Assembly (NCBI GenBank): GCA_903821715.1
Contig: CAIJMB010000215.1
Coordinates: 1-26,774, forward strand
Direction of reading: 5' to 3'
From: an uncultured Flavobacteriales bacterium
Lineage (GTDB): Bacteria > Bacteroidota > Bacteroidia > Flavobacteriales > Schleiferiaceae
Length of the DNA: 26,774 bases
This document shows, in pieces, positions 8,253 to 15,136 of the stretch. Position numbers and translations under genes: made by a program. How positions within the stretch are numbered: the stretch's first letter is position 1; each line of letters begins with the position of its first letter. The notes under the pieces were generated by a model. It had not been told where the DNA came from, did not search any database, and was given only the letters and a program-made list of their open reading frames with translations.

Positions 8253-9407
8253 ATGCCCCGCGACCCCCGACCCTTTCGCCTTGCTGTGAACGCCCGATGG
8301 CTACTGCCCGGGGCGCTCGAGGGCACGGGATGGTACAGCCACCGGCTGCTGGAACGGTTGTGCACTACCCCCAGCTGGGAAGTTCATCTTTTTTTTGACC
8401 GCGACGTCGAGGACTTTGACTACCCCGGATCCGTCACGCACGTCGTGGGTTTGCCGGCGCGCCACCCCTGGCTGTGGAAGCTGTGGAACGAGCGCTCCGT
8501 CCCCTGGGCCCTTCGCCGGATCAAGGCCGACGCGTATTGGTCGCCCGACGGACTGCTCCCCTCGCGTACGGCATTGAAACGCGTGGGACTGAGCTCGCTT
8601 CCGATGGTGACTACCATTCACGACTTGAATTTTGTGCACCAGCCGGAGGGCATTCCGCCGCGGGTGGGTCAGTACTACCGAAGCGTGGTCGCGCGCGGAG
8701 CCGCCGAAGCCGACCACCTGTTCACGGTTTCAGAGACGTCAAAGGCAGACCTCGTGGCGACGTATTCTGTAGATCCTGAGCGCATTACCGTGACTCCGAA
8801 CGCGCCCCAGCAGCATTTTGCTCTGATTCAGGGCGGAACCGCCGCCGCGCAGCAGCGCTGGGCCGGCGGCAATCCCTACTTTTTGTTTGTGGGGGCATTC
8901 ACCCCGCGCAAAAACGTGGCGACCCTGATTCGCGCATTTCAAACGTTTCAAACGCGCCACCCGGAACGCCCCGAGCAGCTCGTCCTCGTGGGCAATCCGC
9001 TGCACCGCGACACAGAACTCGAAACCTTGGCGCGGAGCGCCGGATCCAGCGTGCGCTGGGTGGGCCGAGTCGAGGGCAGCGACCTCAATGCCGTGTATTC
9101 GGGGGCTGTGGCCTTTTGCTTTCCTTCGCGCTTTGAAGGCTTCGGAATTCCGTTGGTCGAAGCCATGGCCTCGGGATGCCCCGTGCTCAGCAGCAACGTG
9201 AGCTGCATGCCCGAAATTGCGGGTGACGCCGCGCGCTACGCTGCTCCCGATGATGTGGCGGCTTGGGCCGACCTTTTGTACCGCGCAGCCACCGAAGACC
9301 GCCAGGAATGGATCGACCGCGGCCTACGTCGCGCCACCTTGTTTACCTGGGACGCGAGCGCCACTACGGCGCGTGCTGCACTCGAAACCCTTCGCCCAGC
9401 CCGATGA
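8253..9407 (+). CDS. Glycosyltransferase family 4 (GT-B fold)
   Basis: A 384-residue glycosyltransferase. The first strand (FRLAVNARWLLPG, about 8-20) and the following GTGWYSHRLLERL helix are typical of the GT4 acceptor-side domain. The donor-side domain contains LFVGAFTPRKNVATLIRAF (about 211-229) and the E-x7-E signature (E295 and E303 in FEGFGIPLVEAMASG), which binds the nucleotide-sugar donor. It is a retaining, probably cytoplasmic or membrane-associated enzyme that likely adds a sugar to the lipid-linked repeat unit exported by the neighbouring Wzx-like protein. An in-frame ATG at 8214 would overlap the flippase gene; the ATG at 8253 is preferred because a -7 element ends 5 bases before it. 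Its stop overlaps the RNase HII start (ATGA). Confidence 0.9.
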   Translation: MPRDPRPFRLAVNARWLLPGALEGTGWYSHRLLERLCTTPSWEVHLFFDRDVEDFDYPGSVTHVVGLPARHPWLWKLWNERSVPWALRRIKADAYWSPDGLLPSRTALKRVGLSSLPMVTTIHDLNFVHQPEGIPPRVGQYYRSVVARGAAEADHLFTVSETSKADLVATYSVDPERITVTPNAPQQHFALIQGGTAAAQQRWAGGNPYFLFVGAFTPRKNVATLIRAFQTFQTRHPERPEQLVLVGNPLHRDTELETLARSAGSSVRWVGRVEGSDLNAVYSGAVAFCFPSRFEGFGIPLVEAMASGCPVLSSNVSCMPEIAGDAARYAAPDDVAAWADLLYRAATEDRQEWIDRGLRRATLFTWDASATTARAALETLRPAR

Positions 9408-9985
9408 TTCGGATCGCCGGAATCGACGAAGCAGGCCGGGGCCCATTGGCGGGACCCGTCGTGGCTGCTGCCGTGCTGTGGTCCGACGACTACCGGGTTG
9501 AGGGCCTCACCGACTCCAAGAAGCTCAGCCACCGCCAGCGCGAATCCTTGCGCATCGAGCTCGAATCTCTTCTGCCTGCAAGACACTGGGCAGTTGGTAG
9601 CGCGAGTCCGGCCGAAATCGACGAAGTCAACATCCTACAGGCCACCTACTTGGCCATGCACCGCGCCATCGCGCAGCTGCAGCCAGCCCCAACCCTCTTG
9701 CTCGTGGACGGCAACCGCTTTAAGCCGTTTGACGGCATTGCACATCGCTGCGAAATCAAAGGAGACGCACGGTTTCAAGCGATTTCAGCGGCATCCATCT
9801 TTGCCAAAACCGAACGCGACCGCCTGATGACGGCGCTGCACGAAGAGTTTCCGCACTACGGCTGGGACCGCAACATGGGATACCCCAGTCCGGGCCACCG
9901 CGCGGCCATTGAGGCACATGGCCCCAGCCCCTGGCACCGACGTAGTTTTGCATGGAAACCACGCCAACTCCAAATCGACCTGTGA
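9404..9985 (+). CDS. rnhB: Ribonuclease HII
   Basis: A 193-residue RNase HII, which cleaves RNA in RNA-DNA hybrids and nicks at misincorporated ribonucleotides. The family signatures are intact: GIDEAGRGPLAGPV (D8, E9), DSKKL (about 37-41), VDGNRF (D102) and GDARFQAISAASIFAK (D121), which together give the four acidic metal-binding residues. YGWDRNMGYPSPGH and a C-terminal GPSPWHRRSF match the usual end of the family. The ATG at 9404 overlaps the glycosyltransferase stop by 4 bases (ATGA), so translation is probably coupled. The length is normal for bacterial RNase HII. Confidence 0.96.
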   Translation: MIRIAGIDEAGRGPLAGPVVAAAVLWSDDYRVEGLTDSKKLSHRQRESLRIELESLLPARHWAVGSASPAEIDEVNILQATYLAMHRAIAQLQPAPTLLLVDGNRFKPFDGIAHRCEIKGDARFQAISAASIFAKTERDRLMTALHEEFPHYGWDRNMGYPSPGHRAAIEAHGPSPWHRRSFAWKPRQLQIDL

Positions 9986-11154
9986 ACCGAATCCTCACCC
10001 TAGCCTTTGCGGCTGCACTCGCCCTGAGCTGCGCCACCGAACCTCAAGGTGCACACCCCATGGCGGGAGCCCTCGCCGCCAATACCACATGGCTGGTCGA
10101 TGTTCCGTCCATGGCCACCGCAAGCCGCCAGTCCGGATTGCTCGACAGCCTCGAAGGATTTGAAGACCTAAACGTCCTGCATTCGGCACTCACCAAGTGG
10201 CCCGAGGGCCGTGCCCTTCTAAGCCGGCACCGAATTGGCGAATTCAATTCCGCCTGGATGCTCGCTATGCCCAGTGGCCTCTGGCAGCCGGCGCTGCTTC
10301 GCCAGCCGTACGAAGTGCGGAACTACAACGGAACCAGCTTGTACGAAGGCGACGGGTGGGCCGCTGCGCGCACCGACGCCTATGTGTGGATCGCTACCTC
10401 TGAATTGCTTACTGAAGAAGTGCTTCGCCGCGCCAAAAACTCAGAAGAGGTAGACAGCTCAGGACGCGCACTCCTGGACCTTCTTCCCGAGGGTGGAATG
10501 GCCCTGAGTTCCGACGCCGCCCAGCAGTTTGGCGCACCTGCCGCATTGAGTTTTACATGGAACGGTCGGCGCACCCTAACGAGTTCCGAATACGAATACC
10601 CGGACAGCCTCGCCAGCCCCATTCGTGAGGGCGGAACCGTCCTGTTGCCTCCCGTGGATTCGGCCACTATCTCTGTGGGCGGAAACGCCGTCCGTTTTGC
10701 CGACGACGAGCGGGAACTCGAAACACTTGGGTCGGGTCAAGGCGTCTGGAAGACCTACGTGCGCCGCCAGCCCTTTATCATGGCCTCGTGGCAAACGTGG
10801 AGCGACAGCAGCCAGGCACTCGCGCACTGGATGCCACTTGACTCAGTGCACGACCGCTGGACATCGAGCTACCCACAGTACGCGTACACAAAGTCGTACG
10901 GATCGACTTGGGTTAGTACCGACGACACACTGCGCTTTGACCGTAGCGTAGCATTCCGACTCGAACCGGTCGCATTTGAAGGCGATTTCATTCAAGCGGA
11001 ACTGCTTCGCGGCCAAGGTGGCGATCTGTGGACACTGCGCGAAGACGACGGCGAAACCGCTCGCTGGACCCTTACCTGGAAGCCCTGGCTCACGCGAACC
11101 GCTTCGGTGCCCGATCAAAGCACCGAAGATGCTCAACCCCAATCAGCCCAGTAA
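9982..11154 (+). CDS. Lipoprotein of unknown function
   Basis: A 390-residue protein that I do not recognise. With the GTG start at 9982, which overlaps the RNase HII stop as GTGA, it begins MNRILTLAFAAALALSC, a clean lipoprotein signal with Cys17 as the lipidation site. An ATG at 9952 (METTPTPNRP...) would only add ten polar residues in front of the signal and is less likely. The mature part is soluble-looking, rich in Trp and Tyr, with several VWKTYVRR- and SYGSTWVS-like strand segments suggesting a mostly beta fold, and it ends in a polar tail (STEDAQPQSAQ). It is the third gene of the glycosyltransferase-rnhB unit. No catalytic motif was evident. Confidence 0.8.
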   Translation: MNRILTLAFAAALALSCATEPQGAHPMAGALAANTTWLVDVPSMATASRQSGLLDSLEGFEDLNVLHSALTKWPEGRALLSRHRIGEFNSAWMLAMPSGLWQPALLRQPYEVRNYNGTSLYEGDGWAAARTDAYVWIATSELLTEEVLRRAKNSEEVDSSGRALLDLLPEGGMALSSDAAQQFGAPAALSFTWNGRRTLTSSEYEYPDSLASPIREGGTVLLPPVDSATISVGGNAVRFADDERELETLGSGQGVWKTYVRRQPFIMASWQTWSDSSQALAHWMPLDSVHDRWTSSYPQYAYTKSYGSTWVSTDDTLRFDRSVAFRLEPVAFEGDFIQAELLRGQGGDLWTLREDDGETARWTLTWKPWLTRTASVPDQSTEDAQPQSAQ

Positions 11155-11202
11155 GCAGATCCGCACACGTTGAATTCACTGTGAAGCGCAGCACCTAGGC
11201 CA

Positions 11203-11230
11203 TGGGGATGCGGATTCCGTGCATTCCCCA
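11203..11230 (+). terminator. Stem-loop after the lipoprotein gene, possible terminator
   Basis: TGGGGATGC (11203-11211) can pair with GCATTCCCCA (11221-11230) with a single bulged base, closing a loop that can itself form a short GG/CC stem. A run of four T follows only after AAGGGCG, so it is an imperfect intrinsic terminator. It lies 48 bases after the lipoprotein stop and ends 16 bases before the urocanase -7 element. It could equally be a regulatory structure for urocanase. The rest of 11155-11257 holds nothing I recognise. Confidence 0.35.
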
Positions 11231-11245
11231 AAGGGCGTTTTATCC

Positions 11246-11253
11246 GACCTTTG
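11246..11253 (+). promoter_or_regulatory. -7 element of hutU, 4 bases from the start codon
   Basis: GACCTTTG is followed by CGCC and the ATG at 11258. Element, spacer and start codon are identical over 15 bases to those of the flippase gene on the other strand at 8224-8238. No clear -33 element is visible. Confidence 0.55.
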
Positions 11254-11257
11254 CGCC

Positions 11258-13264
11258 ATGCAATCCTTCGCTGAATCCATTTTAGCCGGAATTCCGGCCG
11301 AGCTCCCCGCCCATCCCGGAATTGACCCCTCGGTTTCGCACGCCCCGGTGCGCAAGGACATTTTGAGCGCGGACGAAAAAAAGTTGGCGCTGCGCAACGC
11401 GCTCCGCTACGTTGAGCCCCGCCACCACGAGGTTTTGGCACCTGAATTCGCTGACGAACTACGCCGCTACGGACGCATTTACATGCACCGCTTTCGCCCG
11501 ACCTATGCGATGCACGCCCGGCCGATTGGCGAATACCCTGCCCGCACGCCCCAAGCGGCAGCCATCATGCTGATGATCCAAAACAACCTAGACCCAGCGG
11601 TGGCGCAGCATCCGCACGAGCTTATCACCTACGGCGGCAACGGTGCCGTCTTTCAAAACTGGGCGCAGTACCTGCTGACGATGCAGTACCTCGCCACCAT
11701 GACCGAGGACCAAACGCTGCACATGCATTCGGGGCATCCCCAGGGGCTGTTCCCGTCGTCGCCGCAGGCTCCGCGCGTGGTGGTGACCAACGGAATGGTC
11801 ATCCCCAACTACTCTAAGCCCGACGACTGGGAGAAGTTTAACGCCCTCGGCGTCAGCCAGTACGGCCAGATGACTGCCGGCAGCTACATGTACATCGGCC
11901 CGCAAGGCATCGTGCACGGAACCACCATCACCGTCATGAACGCGGCCCGCAAGTTCACCAAAGGCCCGCTCGAGGGCAAGCTGTTTGTAACCGCCGGACT
12001 GGGCGGGATGAGCGGCGCGCAACCCAAGGCCGCCTCGATCGCCGGCCTAGTCAGCATCACGAGCGAAATCAACGCCGCTGCTGCCGAAAAGCGCCACGCC
12101 CAGGGCTGGGTCGACCGACTCACCTACTCGGCCGACGAGGCCATTGACCTCGCACTGGCCGCGCAAGCCGTGCAGGGCAATACTTCGATCGCATTTGTCG
12201 GAAACACCGTGGATCTTTGGGAGCGAATGGTCGCCCGCAACGTCCACGTCGACCTGGGTTCTGACCAAACTTCGCTGCACAACCCGTGGGCCGGAGGCTA
12301 CTACCCCCAAGGCTACAGCTACGACGAATCCAACCGACTCATGGCTGAGGACCCGGAGCGCTTCCGCACCGAGGTTCAGGCCACGTTGCGCCGCCACGTC
12401 GCCGCCATCAACACGCTGCACGCCCGAGGCATGTACTTTTTTGATTACGGAAACGCGTTTTTGCTCGAATCCAGCCGCGCCGGAGCCGACGTCATCGCCG
12501 AAAACGGCCTTGACTTCGCCTACCCGAGCTACGTACAGGACATCCTCGGACCGATGTGCTTCGACTACGGTTTTGGCCCGTTCCGCTGGGTCTGTGCCAG
12601 CGGCTCCGCCGACGACCTGCGCACCACCGACCGAATCGCCGCCGACGTGCTGCGCGCCTTGGCCGCCGAAGCCCCTGACGACATTCGCCTTCAGATGGAA
12701 GACAACCTGCGCTGGATCGAGCAGGCCGAGCAGAACCGCCTCGTGGTGGGTTCGCAAGCCCGTATACTCTACGCCGACAGCGTGGGCCGCATCGCCATTG
12801 CTCGGGCCTTCAACCAGGCCATCGGCCGGGGCGAATTGGGGCCTGTGGTCCTCGGTCGCGACCACCATGACGTGAGTGGAACCGACTCTCCCTACCGCGA
12901 AACCTCAAACATTTACGACGGGTCGCGCTTCACCGCAGACATGGCGGTGCACAACGCCATCGGTGACAGCTTCCGCGGGGCGACCTGGGTTTCGCTACAC
13001 AACGGGGGCGGCGTGGGCTGGGGCGAGGTCATCAACGGCGGATTCGGAATGCTGCTGGACGGTAGTTCTGAGGCCGACACCAAGCTCGAGCGCATGCTCT
13101 TTTACGACGTCAACAACGGAATCGCGCGCCGCGCCTGGGCCCGCAACGCCGAAGCGCTGACCGCCATTCGACGTGAACTCGAGCGCAGTTCTGGTTTGCG
13201 CGTGACCCTTCCCGCACTGGCCGACGATTCCTTAATTGACCGCGTCGCAGCCGAACATTTTTAA
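11258..13264 (+). CDS. hutU: Urocanate hydratase
   Basis: A 668-residue urocanase, which hydrates urocanate to 4-imidazolone-5-propionate in the second step of histidine breakdown, using tightly bound NAD+ as an electrophile. Recognisable segments are YGGNGAVFQNWAQY, MHSGHPQGLFPS, a glycine-rich NAD-binding segment (GLGGMSGAQPKA) and the active-site cysteine loop YGFGPFRWVCASG with Cys446. The length exceeds the roughly 555 residues of the Pseudomonas enzyme but fits the longer form usual in Bacteroidota. The ATG at 11258 is preferred over one at 11219 because a -7 element ends 4 bases before it and the extra residues look unlike the family. No hutH, hutI or hutG gene is in the window. Confidence 0.95.
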   Translation: MQSFAESILAGIPAELPAHPGIDPSVSHAPVRKDILSADEKKLALRNALRYVEPRHHEVLAPEFADELRRYGRIYMHRFRPTYAMHARPIGEYPARTPQAAAIMLMIQNNLDPAVAQHPHELITYGGNGAVFQNWAQYLLTMQYLATMTEDQTLHMHSGHPQGLFPSSPQAPRVVVTNGMVIPNYSKPDDWEKFNALGVSQYGQMTAGSYMYIGPQGIVHGTTITVMNAARKFTKGPLEGKLFVTAGLGGMSGAQPKAASIAGLVSITSEINAAAAEKRHAQGWVDRLTYSADEAIDLALAAQAVQGNTSIAFVGNTVDLWERMVARNVHVDLGSDQTSLHNPWAGGYYPQGYSYDESNRLMAEDPERFRTEVQATLRRHVAAINTLHARGMYFFDYGNAFLLESSRAGADVIAENGLDFAYPSYVQDILGPMCFDYGFGPFRWVCASGSADDLRTTDRIAADVLRALAAEAPDDIRLQMEDNLRWIEQAEQNRLVVGSQARILYADSVGRIAIARAFNQAIGRGELGPVVLGRDHHDVSGTDSPYRETSNIYDGSRFTADMAVHNAIGDSFRGATWVSLHNGGGVGWGEVINGGFGMLLDGSSEADTKLERMLFYDVNNGIARRAWARNAEALTAIRRELERSSGLRVTLPALADDSLIDRVAAEHF

Positions 13265-13267
13265 TCC

Positions 13268-13275
13268 TACCTTCA
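13268..13275 (+). promoter_or_regulatory. Weak -7-like element before the OmpH-like gene
   Basis: TACCTTCA, a degenerate TAnnTTTG with two mismatches, ends 5 bases before the ATG at 13281. The spacing matches the leaderless pattern seen elsewhere, but the match is poor and the gene may simply be co-transcribed with hutU. Confidence 0.25.
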
Positions 13276-13280
13276 CGGCC

Positions 13281-13853
13281 ATGAAAAAAATAATTGCCCT
13301 ATCTGCCGCGGCCCTGCTCGCCGTTGGCGCGGTGTCTTGCCAGTCTGGCGGTTCCGCCCCCGTCGCCGAAGGCGGCGCGCGCATCGTGTACGTTCGCTTG
13401 GACAGCCTCGTTCAGATGTACGACTACCACAAAGAAATGTCGAAGGAATTCGAGGCCGCAGCAGCCAAGGCTGAAGCCGAACTCGTCCGCGGTCAGCAAA
13501 ACCTGCAGGCCGAATACGACGTGCTCCAGCGCGCCGCCCCGGGCCTCAGCAAAGTAGAACTCGAGCGCGCCCAGATGGATTTTCAGCGCATCCAGAGCAG
13601 CTACCAGATGATGGAGCAGCAAAAGAGCGGCGAACTTCAGCAAATGGAACAGTCCATTAACGAAGTCGTGAAAGAACAAGTTGACAAGGCTATCGAAGCA
13701 ATGAAAGGCGAAGAGCAAATCGACCTCGTTCTCATATACGAAACCAACGTGCTCTACGGCAGCGAAGCCCTTGACTACACGTCAAAACTCGCCGAGTACC
13801 TCAACAAGCTTCCCAAGCCCGAAGCCAGCGAAGAGGTCCCCGCCAAGAAGTAA
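13281..13853 (+). CDS. OmpH/Skp-family periplasmic chaperone, lipoprotein form
   Basis: A 190-residue protein. MKKIIALSAAALLAVGAVSC is a lipoprotein signal peptide with Cys20 as the likely lipidation site. The mature part begins with a short strand (RIVYVRLDSLVQMY), typical of OmpH/Skp, then a long charged helical hairpin (about 55-145, for example EAELVRGQQNLQAEYDVLQ), then a second strand segment (IDLVLIYETNVLYGS) and a polar tail. Skp-like proteins hold unfolded outer-membrane proteins in the periplasm as trimers. The start at 13281 was chosen for the signal peptide; a longer reading at 13236 overlaps hutU. It begins 16 bases after the hutU stop and ends before a strong terminator. Confidence 0.85.
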   Translation: MKKIIALSAAALLAVGAVSCQSGGSAPVAEGGARIVYVRLDSLVQMYDYHKEMSKEFEAAAAKAEAELVRGQQNLQAEYDVLQRAAPGLSKVELERAQMDFQRIQSSYQMMEQQKSGELQQMEQSINEVVKEQVDKAIEAMKGEEQIDLVLIYETNVLYGSEALDYTSKLAEYLNKLPKPEASEEVPAKK

Positions 13854-13875
13854 GTAGCCCCCCGCTACCAACGAA

Positions 13876-13903
13876 AAAACCCCGAGCTCGCGCTCGGGGT
13901 TTT
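13876..13903. terminator. Bidirectional intrinsic terminator
   Basis: A perfect 12-bp inverted repeat with a four-base loop (TCGC): AAAACCCCGAGC pairs with GCTCGGGGTTTT. It is flanked by an A-run on the left and a T-run on the right, so it works in both directions. It sits between the convergent OmpH-like (plus) and acyl-CoA dehydrogenase (minus) genes and can end both transcripts. Confidence 0.92.
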
Positions 13904-13927
13904 CTTTTGCGATAATCTCGCGAGTAG

Positions 13928-15082
13928 CTAGATACCGGCCGCTTCGTTGAGCACCGCCCGCGAAATCACGATTCGCTGGATTTCGCTGGTGCCCTCGTAA
14001 ATCTGAGTGATTTTGGCGTCGCGCATCAGTCGCTCGACGTGGTACTCCTTCACGTATCCGTATCCGCCGTGAATCTGTACCGCCTCGGTCGTGGCTTCCA
14101 TAGCAACCTCAGACGCGTAGAGCTTGGCCATCGCCGACTCTTTGTCGAACGGCAGGCCTTGGTCCTTCAGCCACGCAGACTTCAGAACAAGCAGGCGGGC
14201 CGCTTCAATCTTGGTGGCCATGTCGGCCAACTTGAACGCGACACCTTGGTGCTCGCCGATCGGCTTTCCGAACGACTTGCGCTCGGTAGCATACTTCGCC
14301 GCGAGTTCGAGGGCGCCGCTCGCGATTCCCAGTGCCTGGGCGGCAATACCGATACGGCCTCCGCTCAGCGTCTTCATCGCGAACTTGAATCCAAATCCGT
14401 CTTCGCCGATGCGGTTTTCTTTCGGAACCTTCACGTCCGTAAACATGAGCGAATGGGTGTCGCTGCCGCGAATGCCCATCTTGTCCTCTTTCTTGCCGAC
14501 GATAAATCCGGGCATACCCTTTTCGACGATCAAGACATTGATACCGCGGTGGCCCTTGGCCACATCCGTCTGCGCAATTACTAGGTACACGCTGGCGGAA
14601 TTTCCGTTGGTAATCCAGTTCTTGGTTCCGTTCAAAAGGTAGTGGTCGCCCATGTCGATGGCCGTCGTCTTTTGAGACGTCGCGTCAGAACCCGCCTCGG
14701 GCTCGCTCAAGCAAAATGCGCCGATCATCTCACCGGTCGCCAAGCGCTTGAGGTACTTCTCTTTCTGCTCGGGGGTACCGAACTTCTCAAGGCCCCAGCA
14801 CACTAGCGAGTTGTTCACGCTCATGCACACCGAAGCCGAGGCGTCAATCTTTGAAATCTCCTCCATGGCCAGCACGTACGAGATGGTATCCATTCCGCTG
14901 CCGTGGTACTCAGGCGAAACCATCATTCCCATCAGACCAAGCTCGCCCATCTTGCGAATGCCGTCGGCCGGAAACTTTTGGTGGTCGTCGCGCTCAATTA
15001 CGCCAGGTAGCAATTCGGTCTGCGCGAAGTCGCGCGCCGCTTGCTGGATCATGAGGTGTTCCTCGGTAAGCTGAAAATGCAT
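13928..15082 (-). CDS. Acyl-CoA dehydrogenase
   Basis: A 384-residue flavoprotein that oxidises acyl-CoA to enoyl-CoA in beta-oxidation or branched amino-acid breakdown, passing electrons to an electron-transfer flavoprotein. Signatures: AFCLSEPEAGSD (about 130-141) and NGTKNWITNG of the FAD/substrate-binding sheet, RKSFGKPIGEHQ, and the C-terminal QIHGGYGYVKEYHVERLMRD followed by IYEGTSEIQR. Glu363 in that last motif is the expected catalytic base, as in short- and medium-chain butyryl-CoA-type enzymes. The start MHFQLTEEHL at 15082 fits the family; a longer reading to 15160 runs through the promoter elements. It diverges from anmK. Confidence 0.95.
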   Translation of the reverse strand: MHFQLTEEHLMIQQAARDFAQTELLPGVIERDDHQKFPADGIRKMGELGLMGMMVSPEYHGSGMDTISYVLAMEEISKIDASASVCMSVNNSLVCWGLEKFGTPEQKEKYLKRLATGEMIGAFCLSEPEAGSDATSQKTTAIDMGDHYLLNGTKNWITNGNSASVYLVIAQTDVAKGHRGINVLIVEKGMPGFIVGKKEDKMGIRGSDTHSLMFTDVKVPKENRIGEDGFGFKFAMKTLSGGRIGIAAQALGIASGALELAAKYATERKSFGKPIGEHQGVAFKLADMATKIEAARLLVLKSAWLKDQGLPFDKESAMAKLYASEVAMEATTEAVQIHGGYGYVKEYHVERLMRDAKITQIYEGTSEIQRIVISRAVLNEAAGI

Positions 15083-15087
15083 AATGT

Positions 15088-15095
15088 CAAAGGTT
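15088..15095 (-). promoter_or_regulatory. -7 element of the acyl-CoA dehydrogenase gene, 5 bases from the start codon
   Basis: The minus strand reads AACCTTTG, one mismatch to TAnnTTTG, then ACATT and the ATG at 15082. A TTG (minus strand, 15120-15118) lies 22 bases upstream, within the 17-23 base spacing known for Bacteroidota -33 elements. Confidence 0.5.
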
Positions 15096-15102
15096 GATGC
15101 GG

Positions 15103-15110
15103 CAAAAATA
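15103..15110 (-). promoter_or_regulatory. Second candidate -7 element of the acyl-CoA dehydrogenase gene
   Basis: The minus strand reads TATTTTTG, a perfect TAnnTTTG, 20 bases before the ATG. It would give a leader of about 15 bases. It has no -33 element at the right distance. It may be an alternative or the main promoter. Confidence 0.4.
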
Positions 15111-15124
15111 ACACTCGCAAGCCC

Positions 15125-15132
15125 CACCTTTG
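15125..15132 (+). promoter_or_regulatory. -7 element of anmK, 4 bases from the GTG start
   Basis: CACCTTTG, one mismatch to TAnnTTTG, is followed by TTCG and the GTG at 15137. It supports the GTG as the true start. No -33 element is evident at the usual distance. Confidence 0.5.
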
Positions 15133-15136
15133 TTCG

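Noticed and set aside
12047..12868. A 273-codon open frame antisense to hutU
   Set aside because: It lies wholly inside a clear urocanase gene, its translation is Val/Gly/His-rich without domains, and such frames are expected opposite GC-rich genes.
12144..12875. A 243-codon frame on the plus strand inside hutU
   Set aside because: Out-of-frame reading of hutU, dominated by Pro, Ser, Thr and Arg; no initiation signal.
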